The translations under genes and the position numbers were made by a program. A DNA stretch of 64,000 bases, taken from assembly GCA_023436885.1 (NCBI GenBank), contig JAEZHI010000006.1:76484-140483 (forward strand), read 5' to 3'. Below are positions 52,482-60,948 of the stretch, in pieces. The notes beneath the pieces were generated by a model. That model ran no database searches. It worked only from the letters and a program-made list of their open reading frames with translations, and was not told the origin of the DNA. Source of the DNA: Pseudomonadota bacterium. GTDB lineage: Bacteria; Pseudomonadota; Alphaproteobacteria; Rhizobiales; Pleomorphomonadaceae. How positions within the stretch are numbered: position 1 is the first letter of the stretch; every line of letters begins with the position of its first letter.

Positions 52482-53327
52482 TCAACGATGGGCCCAGGCC
52501 CAATAGAGTTCGCGCGCCTTGCGGCCCTTGGGGCCGAAGGCCAGCGTCTTGTCATCGAAACCGATCACCGGCACGACCTTGGAGATATTGCCGGTCGAGA
52601 AGATCTCGTCGGCGGCGCGGAAGTCGTCGACCGAAAGCGTGATCTCATGCACCGTCTCGCCCGCTTCGCGCAGCAGACCGATGACGCGCTTGCGAGTGAT
52701 GCCGGCAAGGAAGGTGCCGTTCGGCACCGGCGTGAAGTACTCGCCGCCCTTCACCAGGAAGACGTTGGCGGTGGCAAGCTCCGCGACATTGCCGGCAAAG
52801 TCCTGCACCAGCGCGTTGTGGAAGCCCTTGGCCCGCGCCTCGCGGATCATGCGGGCGTTGTTCGGGTACAGGCAGGCCGCCTTGGCGTTGGTCGGCATGC
52901 ACTCCACCGTCGGCCGACGGAAGCGCGTAGTGGTGATGGTGAAACCCTTCGGCTCGACCATCGGCATCTCTTCAAGGCAGAGAGCGAAATCGGTCGAGGC
53001 GGGGTCGGCAGCAACCACTGAGACGTCGCCTTCCTCTGCCCAGTACATTGGACGGATGTAGACGGCCGGGTTTGGACCAAACTTCTTGAGGCCTTCCTGC
53101 GTCAGGCCGATGATTTCAGCGTCGGAGAGCGTCGGTTCCAGGCCGAGGTTCCGGGCCGATTGATTGACGCGTGCTGAGTGCAGATCAAGGTCGGGAGCAA
53201 CACCTTCGAAGGCGCGGGCGCCGTCGAACACCAGTGAGCCCAGCCAGGTTGCATGCGAGTTGGCCCCGAGCACGCGGACATCGCCCTCGTGCCAGGCGCC
53301 ATGATAATAGGTCCAGATACGGGACAT
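52482..53327 (-). CDS. ilvE: Class IV PLP aminotransferase, branched-chain type
   Basis: The 281-residue protein matches the fold-type IV family: VFDGARAFEG at the N-terminus, a likely Schiff-base lysine in TNAKAACLYPNNARM, GNVAELATANVF and EIFSTGNISKVVPV. The lysine is followed by CLYPNN where E. coli IlvE has GGNY, a variant I associate with alphaproteobacterial members. It would transaminate valine, leucine or isoleucine, though related enzymes act on D-amino acids or aminodeoxychorismate. It is the first gene of an operon with an AhpD-like protein, quinone oxidoreductase and LysR regulator, which is not a biosynthetic setting. Confidence 0.8.
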   Translation of the reverse strand: MSRIWTYYHGAWHEGDVRVLGANSHATWLGSLVFDGARAFEGVAPDLDLHSARVNQSARNLGLEPTLSDAEIIGLTQEGLKKFGPNPAVYIRPMYWAEEGDVSVVAADPASTDFALCLEEMPMVEPKGFTITTTRFRRPTVECMPTNAKAACLYPNNARMIREARAKGFHNALVQDFAGNVAELATANVFLVKGGEYFTPVPNGTFLAGITRKRVIGLLREAGETVHEITLSVDDFRAADEIFSTGNISKVVPVIGFDDKTLAFGPKGRKARELYWAWAHR

Positions 53328-53368
53328 CGTCTTGGCTTTCCTCTTGTATTTGCGCTTCCGGCGCCAGA

Positions 53369-53412
53369 GCAATTCCAGCAAAAGTGGATCGCGGTTTTGC
53401 GTCCGGAATTGC
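53369..53412. repeat. Palindromic intergenic repeat of rhizobial type
   Basis: GCAATTCC (53369-53376) and GGAATTGC (53405-53412) form the outer arms. GCAAAA (53378-53383) and TTTTGC (53395-53400) form the inner arms. The 44-base element closely resembles a palindromic sequence I recall as recurring between genes in many Rhizobiales genomes. Only this one copy is seen in the window. Confidence 0.6.
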
Positions 53413-53427
53413 GACTTAAATAATGAT

Positions 53428-54915
53428 CTAGTGGACGGAAGCGTACATGATGCGCTCCTCGCTGGCGTCCAGCGGGGAGAATTCCTCGACCACGCGACCC
53501 TGGCGGCAGATCAGGATCCGGTCGGAGAGTTTCAGGATTTCCGGCAGGTAGGAGGAGATCACCACCACGGCGAGCCCGTCATCGGCGAGCTTCTCGATCA
53601 GATGATGGATCTCGGCGATCGCCGCCACGTCCACGCCGCGCGTCGGCTCGTCGAAGATGACTAGGCGCGGCTTCTGCACCAGACCCTTGCCGATCACCAC
53701 CTTCTGCTGGTTGCCACCGCTGAGCTCGACCACGCGGGCATCCGGATTGATCGCCCGGATATTGAGCGTCCGGCTCCAGCTCTCGGCAAGCTGCGTCATT
53801 TCGGCCCGGCTGACCACCGGTATCTTGTTCTCCCCGGCGGCGAGATGCCCCGAGTAGAGGTTTTCGGCGATCGACATGGTCTCGAAGAAACCTTCAAGCT
53901 TTCGATCCTCGGTCACGTAGACGATACCGTCCTGCATGGCCGGTCGCGGCGTGTTGTAGCGCACCGGCTTCCCATCGAGCGCCACTTCACCACCGCGATT
54001 GAAATCGCGCTTCATCACACCGGCGATGATCTTGGCTGTCTCGGTACGGCCCGAGCCGACGAGGCCGAACAGGCCGGTGATCTGGCCGGCGAAGACCGAG
54101 AAGGAGGTGTTCTTGACGATCGCCCCCATGGAGAGGTCCTGCACCGACAGCACCTTGTCGCCCGCCGGACGGACAGCGACTTTCTTTGCCGCATCGCCAC
54201 TGGCGAGCGTGCGCCCGACCATGGCGCGGACGATCTTCTCTCGGGTGAAATTGGCGGTGACATCTGTGATGACGCGGGCACCGTCGCGCATCACCGTGAT
54301 GCGGTCGGAGATCTGCAACGCCTCTTCGAGCGCATGACTGATGAAGATCACCGCCACCTTGCGTTCCTTGAGGCGTCGAACCAGCGCAAAGAAGTGCCGC
54401 TTCTCTTCCGGAGTGAGTGTCGCCGTCGGCTCGTCGAAGATGATGATCCGCGCCTTGAGGCGCACGGCGCGGGCGATTTCAACCATCTGGCGCTTGGCAG
54501 CACCAAGAGTTGCGACTGTCGCCGTTGGGTCGACGGTGAAGTTCAGCGATTGCAGGAATTGCTGCGCCGAGATGGCGACGCCGCGCAGTCGGTTCAGGAA
54601 CTTCTCGTCGCCGAGATAGAGGTTCTGCGCCACCGTCATCGACGGCACCAGCGAGGTCTCCTGGAACACCATGGCGATGCCTTGCTTAAGGGCATCGGCA
54701 GGTCCACCGAAAGTGACTGGCTTGCCATCGAGCAGGATTTCGCCTGATGACGGTGGAACCACGCCGGCGATCATCTTGGTCAGCGTCGACTTGCCGGCGC
54801 CGTTCTCGCCGAGAAGGGCGTGCACCTCGCCCTCGGCAATATCGAAGTCGACAGCATCGACCGCCAGATTGCCGCGATAGCTCTTGGAAAGGGCGCGCGT
54901 CTCGATCAGCGTCAT
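53428..54915 (-). CDS. Sugar ABC transporter ATPase (RbsA-like, two nucleotide-binding domains)
   Basis: The 495-residue protein has the full Walker A GENGAGKST (about 37-45) and Walker B IIFDEPTATLTPEE in the first domain. The second domain has a degenerate Walker A GLVGSGRTE, signature LSGGNQQKV and Walker B VIFDEPTRGVD. The first-domain signature reads LGAAKRQMV instead of LSVGQRQMV. It powers a CUT2-type sugar importer with the permeases and binding protein upstream. Its ATG overlaps the lactonase-like gene stop (ATGA). It is the last gene of the operon. Confidence 0.94.
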   Translation of the reverse strand: MTLIETRALSKSYRGNLAVDAVDFDIAEGEVHALLGENGAGKSTLTKMIAGVVPPSSGEILLDGKPVTFGGPADALKQGIAMVFQETSLVPSMTVAQNLYLGDEKFLNRLRGVAISAQQFLQSLNFTVDPTATVATLGAAKRQMVEIARAVRLKARIIIFDEPTATLTPEEKRHFFALVRRLKERKVAVIFISHALEEALQISDRITVMRDGARVITDVTANFTREKIVRAMVGRTLASGDAAKKVAVRPAGDKVLSVQDLSMGAIVKNTSFSVFAGQITGLFGLVGSGRTETAKIIAGVMKRDFNRGGEVALDGKPVRYNTPRPAMQDGIVYVTEDRKLEGFFETMSIAENLYSGHLAAGENKIPVVSRAEMTQLAESWSRTLNIRAINPDARVVELSGGNQQKVVIGKGLVQKPRLVIFDEPTRGVDVAAIAEIHHLIEKLADDGLAVVVISSYLPEILKLSDRILICRQGRVVEEFSPLDASEERIMYASVH

Positions 54916-55991
54916 GCCGCACCTGTCTCGATCTCGAGGACGACGTTGCCGCCACGCGAGGCGGCGAACAGCACGCCACCAATTTCCGCCATGTCGCGGA
55001 TGCCATGCCGGCGACCATCGGCCCGGCTATGCAGGCTCGATACCGGTCTGAGATGATCGTCGAGGCGGGCGATCAGCCCATAGGATCGGCCGGGGGCCCA
55101 GGGCTTGCGCACGCCCATGGTGACGACGCCGCCGCACTGCAGCGGTTCGAGGAAGGAGTTTCCCGAGCTCATCTGCGGCGCTATCCAGAACTCGCGAGGA
55201 ACCGTCGCCATCATATCCTCGCGATAGGCCGTCTCGGTCAGCACCAGTTCGACGAGGCGATTGCGGGGTGCCATCAGCGCCAGCCAGGCGCCGCCGCCAG
55301 CGGCACGCGTCAGCCGCGACGGATAGCCGGGCAGGTTGGACAGTACCGGATGAGGCCTTGTGCGTCCGTCGCCCGTGATGCGCAGGAGCCTGTGCCTGGA
55401 CGCCTCGGAAACGATCACCGACCGATCAGGCTCGACGAGAAGACCGGCTGGCCAGGCAAGGCCGTCGGCAAGGATCCGGCCTTCGCCCTCGACAAGATCG
55501 AGCCGCAAGACGGCGCCGGTCGCGCCTTTTGCCATCAGATCGCTCTGCCAGTCATCGGCGGCAAGGCGAGCCGAACCATCGGCAACGTAGAGAATGGCTT
55601 CGCCGGCCGTTGCCAACGCAGTCGGCGCGCGGAGGCGGCGTCCGGCGACCTCGGCAATGACGCGCCCGTCGAAGCGCCCGCCAAAGAAGCGAATCTCGCC
55701 AGCAACTAGGGCAATGGCGAGACCTCCATCCGGAAAGGCCGCCAACGCGGAAATCGCCGTCTCGAAATGTCGGAGCGTCGTCGGCGCGCCACCCTCCAGA
55801 GGGCAGGCGAGAAGATCGGTTCCCGAGGCGACCAGAAGCCGTCCCTCGTGAATGAGAAGCGCCTCGGGATGCGCCACCTCCGCAAAGGTCTCGGCGGTTT
55901 CAAGAAGCGTATTGGGGCGGAGGGCACCGTCCATCGGCGGGATGGTAACGGCCTTGCCGCGGAAGGGGTCGAGAAGAGCGTCCCACCACAT
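54912..55991 (-). CDS. Stand-alone beta-propeller protein, SMP-30/strictosidine-synthase-like
   Basis: The 359-residue protein has repeated propeller-blade patterns: LLIHEGRLLVASG, ILYVADGSARLAADDW, DRSVIVSEASRHRLLRI and a final GGVLFAASRGGNVVLEIE. It resembles the C-terminal half of the upstream fused permease, most clearly in the LSNLPGYPSRLTRAAGGGAWLALM segment, so the two may be diverged paralogues. A sugar-lactone hydrolase role is plausible given the sugar transporter context. Catalytic metal ligands cannot be confirmed by eye. There is no signal peptide. Confidence 0.75.
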   Translation of the reverse strand: MWWDALLDPFRGKAVTIPPMDGALRPNTLLETAETFAEVAHPEALLIHEGRLLVASGTDLLACPLEGGAPTTLRHFETAISALAAFPDGGLAIALVAGEIRFFGGRFDGRVIAEVAGRRLRAPTALATAGEAILYVADGSARLAADDWQSDLMAKGATGAVLRLDLVEGEGRILADGLAWPAGLLVEPDRSVIVSEASRHRLLRITGDGRTRPHPVLSNLPGYPSRLTRAAGGGAWLALMAPRNRLVELVLTETAYREDMMATVPREFWIAPQMSSGNSFLEPLQCGGVVTMGVRKPWAPGRSYGLIARLDDHLRPVSSLHSRADGRRHGIRDMAEIGGVLFAASRGGNVVLEIETGAA

Positions 55992-55993
55992 GT

Positions 55994-58156
55994 TCAGGCC
56001 CTCCCTTCGGCGAGAGTGGTTTCGGAGGCACTGCTCGTCGTGCCGCTCCAATAGGACTTCCAACTGGTCCAGTTCGGATCGGCTCCCGGAATCTTGAAGC
56101 GTCCAATGCGGTTGTTGAGGATGCCGCCGACGAAAAGTTCGCCCTTGTGCTCGCGCATCGAGGTGACCATCGGATGGTTCTTACCGGTAAGGTCGCCCAG
56201 CGTGCCGACGATTCGACCAGTCTCGTCGAACTTGATGACACCTCCGGTGTTGATGTTGGGAAACAGCCAGTCGTCGCCCGGCAGACGGCGCGTCATGCGT
56301 TTGCGGAAGCCGGGGTGGCGCAGCGATAGATCGAAGGTGGGTGTGCGCACGCCGAGCCAGGCCATCCAGTAGCAGCCGTCAGACGCGCGGTTGATGTTGT
56401 CGGGATAGCCGGGCATGTCGGCGATCAGGCATTCCATGGTGCCGGCCTTCGGCCCTTCGATCCAGTAACGGTGCACCGAGCAGGCCCAGCTTTCGGCGAT
56501 CAGGATAGAGCGACCATCATGGGCGAGGCAGACGCCGTTGGCGTAGCGCAATCCATCATGCACCGTCTTCGTCTTGCCGGTCTTCGGGTCGTAGACGAGC
56601 AGACGGCCGGTCGGGCGGCTTTCGATGGAGTCGAGTACCCAGTCGTGAGCGTCGTAACGGGTGGTTGAATCGGTGAACCAGACGCGACCGTCCGGGCCAA
56701 TGTCGCAGTCGTTGGGATCGCGCAGGCGAGCGTCATCGACCACGGATGCCCAGGAGCGATTGGTCTCGGTGGAAAGCCGCGTCACCTCACCATCCTTGGC
56801 AATCGAATAGAGACCCATGGCGCCGACGCAGGTCTTGATCGAGCCGTCGCGATCCATGGCAAGGCCAAGCGGGAAGCCGCCGATATGTGCGAACACCTCG
56901 GATCGCTTGTAATCCGGCCCGAACCAGCGAACGATCTCACCATGGCGAGTACCGGCGTAGAGATTGCCGTCCTCGTCCAGAATGACATCTTCCGGACCCT
57001 CGACCTCGCCAAGCGCGATGGGTGAGGCCTCCGACAGGTGATCGTTGAGAGCATAGGCCCCGCCGCCATTGGGCAGGGCCGATTCCTCGCCGCTCATCTT
57101 GTGATGAACCGGCGCCACATAGACCTCGGCCAGCACCTTGTGCCTGTTCTTCGCCCAGCGGATGTCGAGCACCACGGCGAAGGCCAGCATGAAGCCGAGC
57201 ACCAATTGGTTGGAGCCGGTGCCGTAGCCCAGGCGGATCAGGCCGTTGGTCATGGTCAGCACGGCGATGGCGCCCATCAGGCCCTTGGCAATCGAACCAC
57301 GGCCGCCGCCCAGCGAGTTGCCACCAACCACCGCGGCGGTGAGCGCGGCAAGTTCAAGTCCGGAGCCGGTACCAGGGCCGGCGCCCGACAGGCGGGCGGC
57401 AAACAGGAAGCCGGCGATACCGGCGCTGAGCCCTGAAATGACGTAGGTAAGGAACACCGTCCGGCGAACGGGAATGCCGGCATTGAAGGCTGAGCGACGT
57501 GAGCCGCCAACGGCTGAAATGTGCCAGCCGAGCCGCGAACGGCTGAGCAGCACGTGTGCAATCAGGGCAAATGCGCCGGCAATCAGGATCGATACCGGCA
57601 GCCCACCCAGCGAGCCGGTGCCAATATAGTCGAACTGGTCGTTCAGGATTGGCGACATCTGGAGCTGCTTGCCCCAGGCAATGATCAGGATGTCGTAGAG
57701 CGACCGGCCCATGATCAGCGTTACCAGCGTCGTCAGGAAGGCGCGCAGGCGCAAATAGCCGATCAGTATGCCGTTGAAGGCGCCGCAGAGGCCGCCAGTG
57801 GCAATCGCCAGAACGAGGGAAAGCCAGGCCGGCAGATCCCAGAGATAGATGCCGACCACCGACATGAAAACGGACAGCGCGTAGATTGAACCGACCGAGA
57901 GGTCGATGCCGCCGCCCAGCATGACAATGGTGAGGCCAATGACGACGATGAGGAATTCGCCAAGCTGGCGCGTTGTGTCGAGAAGGCTGGCTGGCGCGAA
58001 GAAGCCGTTGATCGCCGTGCCAAAGATGGCGACCACCGCAGCAAGAAGCACAAAGGGCACAAGGTTGTCGGCCCAGCGCTTGGTGAGGATTTCGCCGACG
58101 AGGTGGGAGGGGATCGCGTTGTAGATGAGGCGCGACAAGCTCTCGGGTAAGCGCAT
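55994..58156 (-). CDS. Fusion of sugar ABC permease (RbsC-like) with SMP-30/strictosidine-synthase-like propeller
   Basis: The 720-residue protein begins as a BPD_transp_2 permease (about 1-340), with the hallmark LGGGIDLSVGSIYALS near residue 80 and AVVGGNSLGGGRGSIAKGL near residue 290. After a linker (about 340-380) a propeller domain runs to the end: PEDVILDEDGNLYAGTRHG, RDPNDCDIGPDGRVWFTDS, RYANGVCLAHDG and PGYPDNINRASDGCYWMAWLG, the last typical of strictosidine-synthase-like lactonases. RbsC-type permeases end in the cytoplasm, so the propeller should be cytoplasmic and close to the channel exit. There is no stop or frameshift at the junction. It would couple import to lactone hydrolysis; this is inference. 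Confidence 0.88.
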   Translation of the reverse strand: MRLPESLSRLIYNAIPSHLVGEILTKRWADNLVPFVLLAAVVAIFGTAINGFFAPASLLDTTRQLGEFLIVVIGLTIVMLGGGIDLSVGSIYALSVFMSVVGIYLWDLPAWLSLVLAIATGGLCGAFNGILIGYLRLRAFLTTLVTLIMGRSLYDILIIAWGKQLQMSPILNDQFDYIGTGSLGGLPVSILIAGAFALIAHVLLSRSRLGWHISAVGGSRRSAFNAGIPVRRTVFLTYVISGLSAGIAGFLFAARLSGAGPGTGSGLELAALTAAVVGGNSLGGGRGSIAKGLMGAIAVLTMTNGLIRLGYGTGSNQLVLGFMLAFAVVLDIRWAKNRHKVLAEVYVAPVHHKMSGEESALPNGGGAYALNDHLSEASPIALGEVEGPEDVILDEDGNLYAGTRHGEIVRWFGPDYKRSEVFAHIGGFPLGLAMDRDGSIKTCVGAMGLYSIAKDGEVTRLSTETNRSWASVVDDARLRDPNDCDIGPDGRVWFTDSTTRYDAHDWVLDSIESRPTGRLLVYDPKTGKTKTVHDGLRYANGVCLAHDGRSILIAESWACSVHRYWIEGPKAGTMECLIADMPGYPDNINRASDGCYWMAWLGVRTPTFDLSLRHPGFRKRMTRRLPGDDWLFPNINTGGVIKFDETGRIVGTLGDLTGKNHPMVTSMREHKGELFVGGILNNRIGRFKIPGADPNWTSWKSYWSGTTSSASETTLAEGRA

Positions 58157-58227
58157 GAAACTTCCACCTGATCGATCATCCGGCCGGAGCGACCGGATCG
58201 GACAGTCGGTATACGGAAACGAAGGAT

Positions 58228-58255
58228 GGAGGCGGCCGCTGGCTCGGCCGCCTCC
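58228..58255 (-). other. Intercistronic hairpin downstream of the sugar-binding protein gene
   Basis: GGAGGCGGCCG (58228-58238) pairs perfectly with CGGCCGCCTCC (58245-58255) over a 6-base loop, 54 bases past the stop of the binding-protein gene. No T run follows, so it probably protects the upstream message or attenuates the fused permease gene. Confidence 0.7.
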
Positions 58256-58309
58256 GCGTGACGCGCGTCGTCCTCCCGGCTCGAAAGGGGAGGAACTCCC
58301 GTCGGCGTC

Positions 58310-59341
58310 TTACTTCGCGATCGCCGCCTCGGCGGCCTGCACGTCCTTGAGGCTCCAGCAAGTGCCGGGCTTGAGGTCGGCCTTGGTCGTTGCGGTTTCG
58401 AGCGTATAGATCCAGCTCTTGGCCTGGCCGGGCTTGAGGCCGGACTGAAGCAGGAACTTCAGGAGCGCCGAGATGTCGCGCGACTGGCCCTTGACGTCGG
58501 TCATGACGACGGCGTGGAACGTGCCGTCCTCAAGCGCCTTGCAGTCGAGTTCTTCGCCGCCGCCGGTCGTAACCAGCTTGACCTTGCCCTGAAGGCCGGC
58601 GTCGCGGATGGCCGCGGCGGTACCGGCGGCGGTGTTGTCCCAGAAGTCGATGACCGAGCAGACCTCGGGATGCTGCTGCAGCAGCGTCGTCGCGACGTTG
58701 CGGGCGGTGGTCACGTCCCAGTTGCTGTCAGGGGCGCCGACGATCTCGTAGTCGGGATGATCCTTCAGCACCTTGGCGATACCGGCATACTGGTCGAGCG
58801 ACGACGAGTTGACCTGGTCACCCTGGATGAGGCCGATCTTCTTCGACGATCCGTCACCGCAGGCGGCTACTGCCGCCTTGGCTTCGAGCTCGCCGAGCGT
58901 TTCCCAGTTCGAACCGACGAAGGCGTCGGAGGCGAAGTTGGAACGGTTGTCCACCTGGATGACGAAGATGCCGGCGTCCTGGGCGCGCTTGAACAGCTTG
59001 GAATAGGACGTCAGGTCTGGTGTATGCACCAGGATCGCCGCCGGCTTGTCGGCCGAAGAGATCAGGTCGGTGATCGCCTGGGCGCCAGCCGCCGTATCCC
59101 AGTTGGGATCACGAGTTTCCCAAACGCCGCCGAAGCCGCGCACTTCGCTGCCGATATAGTGGTTCCAGCCCTGCGCCAGGTCGAAACCGAGCGCGAGCGG
59201 GATCAGCACCACCTTCTTGCCGGCCAGCGACTGCTGGACATAGGCCGGGCCGGGGTCGCCGGTCTCCTGGGCAAGCGCGGGCAGGGTGGCGAGGCAGAGG
59301 GCAGCGGCAAGGGTCCGCGCCAGCTTTGTCTTGATCGTCAT
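58310..59341 (-). CDS. Sugar ABC transporter substrate-binding protein
   Basis: The 343-residue precursor has a signal peptide (MTIKTKLARTLAAALCLATL, cleaved near ALA-Q). It continues as a Peripla_BP_4 protein, with VVLIPLALGFDLAQGWNHYI at the start of the mature fold, FVIQVDNRSNFASDAFVGSN and VIDFWDNTAAGTAAAIRDAG. The N-lobe sequence is unlike ribose or xylose binding proteins, so the ligand is not predictable. An AAGGAACC ribosome site precedes the ATG. It lies between two permease genes of the operon. Confidence 0.93.
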   Translation of the reverse strand: MTIKTKLARTLAAALCLATLPALAQETGDPGPAYVQQSLAGKKVVLIPLALGFDLAQGWNHYIGSEVRGFGGVWETRDPNWDTAAGAQAITDLISSADKPAAILVHTPDLTSYSKLFKRAQDAGIFVIQVDNRSNFASDAFVGSNWETLGELEAKAAVAACGDGSSKKIGLIQGDQVNSSSLDQYAGIAKVLKDHPDYEIVGAPDSNWDVTTARNVATTLLQQHPEVCSVIDFWDNTAAGTAAAIRDAGLQGKVKLVTTGGGEELDCKALEDGTFHAVVMTDVKGQSRDISALLKFLLQSGLKPGQAKSWIYTLETATTKADLKPGTCWSLKDVQAAEAAIAK

Positions 59342-59470
59342 GAGTGGTTCCTTTTCAAGGGTTTCCGACCCGGTGAATGCATCGCTTCGCCCCCCTCGAG
59401 CCAAGCGATGGATTTCCAATTATTGCTCGTTTTCCGGAGGTTGCGTCGCGCTGCGCCCGCCGAAAGAGGA

Positions 59471-60451
59471 TCATATGTCTCCCTGCTGTCCGACCTGTTC
59501 GTCGCGCGGGTTGAGACGGCTGTCGATGATCAGGGCGATGAGCAGGATCGTCGCCTTGATGAGATTCTGATAGATGTTCGGCAGGTCAAGAATGGTCATG
59601 CCGTTCAGCATGATGCCGATCAGCAGGGCACCGATGACCACGTTGCGCATGCCGCCCTTGCCGCCCGAAAGACCGATGCCGCCGATGACCACCACGAGGA
59701 TGACGTCGTAGAGCAGCGTCGAGTTGACCACACGGGTATTGATCGACTGCAGGCCGGCCGCGGTGATCAGGCCGGCCAGCCAGGCGATCAGAGCCGACAC
59801 GATGTACTGGCCGATGATCATCGGGCGCACAGGAATGCCCATGGTGCGGGCTGCCTGATAGTTGTCGCCCATGTAATAGACGTACCGGCCGAACTTGGTG
59901 AAGCGAAGTGCGACGAAGCTCAGGAAGGCGGCGACGGCGAACATCACCACTTCGATCGGCATGTGCGCCAGCCGTGCCTGGCCGAACTCGAGAATGAACG
60001 ATGCCGATGGTGGCACTGGCACTGCGTCCTGCACGATGAAGCGAGAGCGAACGAGGCCGAATACGAAGCTGGCGGTTGCCAGCGTGGCGAACACGGCTGG
60101 TACTTCGGCATAAGCAATCAGAAATCCGTTGATGATGCCGACTGCAACAACGCCAGCAAAAACGACAGCCGTAGCGATAAGCGGCGAGGTGCCAGCATTC
60201 ATCATGGCCAGTTGCCAGGCAGTGGCCATGGCCATCACGGCGACCATCGACAGGTCGATGCCGCGGCCGATCACCACGATGCCCATGCCGACGGCAAGAA
60301 TGCCGAGCACCGATACCGAGCGCAGGATCGCCACCAGATTGTTCGGCGCCAGAAAGCCATCGAGCAAGACGGCATAAGCGGCGAACAACACGATGGCGAA
60401 CAGGAAAACAATGCGCTCCTGACTGAGCGTTCCGGACTTCAGGACGGACAT
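59471..60451 (-). CDS. Sugar ABC transporter permease (RbsC-like, stand-alone)
   Basis: The 326-residue BPD_transp_2 permease has the IGRGIDLSMVAVMAMA loop (hallmark GIDLS) near residue 65 and VIGGIGLSGGKGGMRNVVIGA near residue 255. It would pair with the permease half of the fused protein. It is the first gene of the minus-strand operon. I set the start at the ATG at 60451; the frame extends further without similarity. Confidence 0.93.
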   Translation of the reverse strand: MSVLKSGTLSQERIVFLFAIVLFAAYAVLLDGFLAPNNLVAILRSVSVLGILAVGMGIVVIGRGIDLSMVAVMAMATAWQLAMMNAGTSPLIATAVVFAGVVAVGIINGFLIAYAEVPAVFATLATASFVFGLVRSRFIVQDAVPVPPSASFILEFGQARLAHMPIEVVMFAVAAFLSFVALRFTKFGRYVYYMGDNYQAARTMGIPVRPMIIGQYIVSALIAWLAGLITAAGLQSINTRVVNSTLLYDVILVVVIGGIGLSGGKGGMRNVVIGALLIGIMLNGMTILDLPNIYQNLIKATILLIALIIDSRLNPRDEQVGQQGDI

Positions 60452-60948
60452 GCCGCCAACTCTCTCTGCTGAAAACGAGGTCAGCCTAAAAGCCCGGCAT
60501 AAATGCGTCCAATGCAAATTTCGGATCAAAATCGATGCGAAACAGGAATAGGTGCGGCGATCCACGCAAGGAACGCAAAGTGAGTTCAACCAGGACGAAT
60601 TTTATGGAATGGGTTTGCTCAAATAAGCCGATTGGAAGTCGCAGGTTTTAGTGCAAAGTCAATTGTGGACGGTGCACCATTTTTGAGTGGCTCCAATTGG
60701 AATGCTGATTGATGAGCATGCCTGTCCATGCTGCATTCTGTTAGGCCTCATATCACCCGAAGCGATTGATGAATTTTACGCGCGAAAAACTTAAGCTTGA
60801 CGCGAGAAATGCATACTGCGAAATTCGTGAGTTGAAAGACGCACTTGGTTTTGCCGGCTTGCGGCACCGATCTGACGATTGGCGTCCCGCTATGGAAGCA
60901 TCTACAATGTCTGTGATGCTCCGGTTGTGGGGGAACGGGGATGGCAGA
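60452..60948. promoter_or_regulatory. Divergent region between the sugar ABC operon and its lacI-type regulator
   Basis: The frame of the LacI gene is open back to about 60766, but the part before 60949 has no family similarity. Palindromes seen are TCCAATTGGA (60692-60701), GGTGCACC (60671-60678) and GCAT-AA-ATGC (60497-60506). None fits the standard LacI consensus, so the operator is unresolved. Confidence 0.4.

Noticed and set aside
58514..60472. 652-codon plus-strand frame antisense to sugar transporter genes
   Set aside because: Low-complexity antisense shadow over a binding protein and a permease that are both clear.
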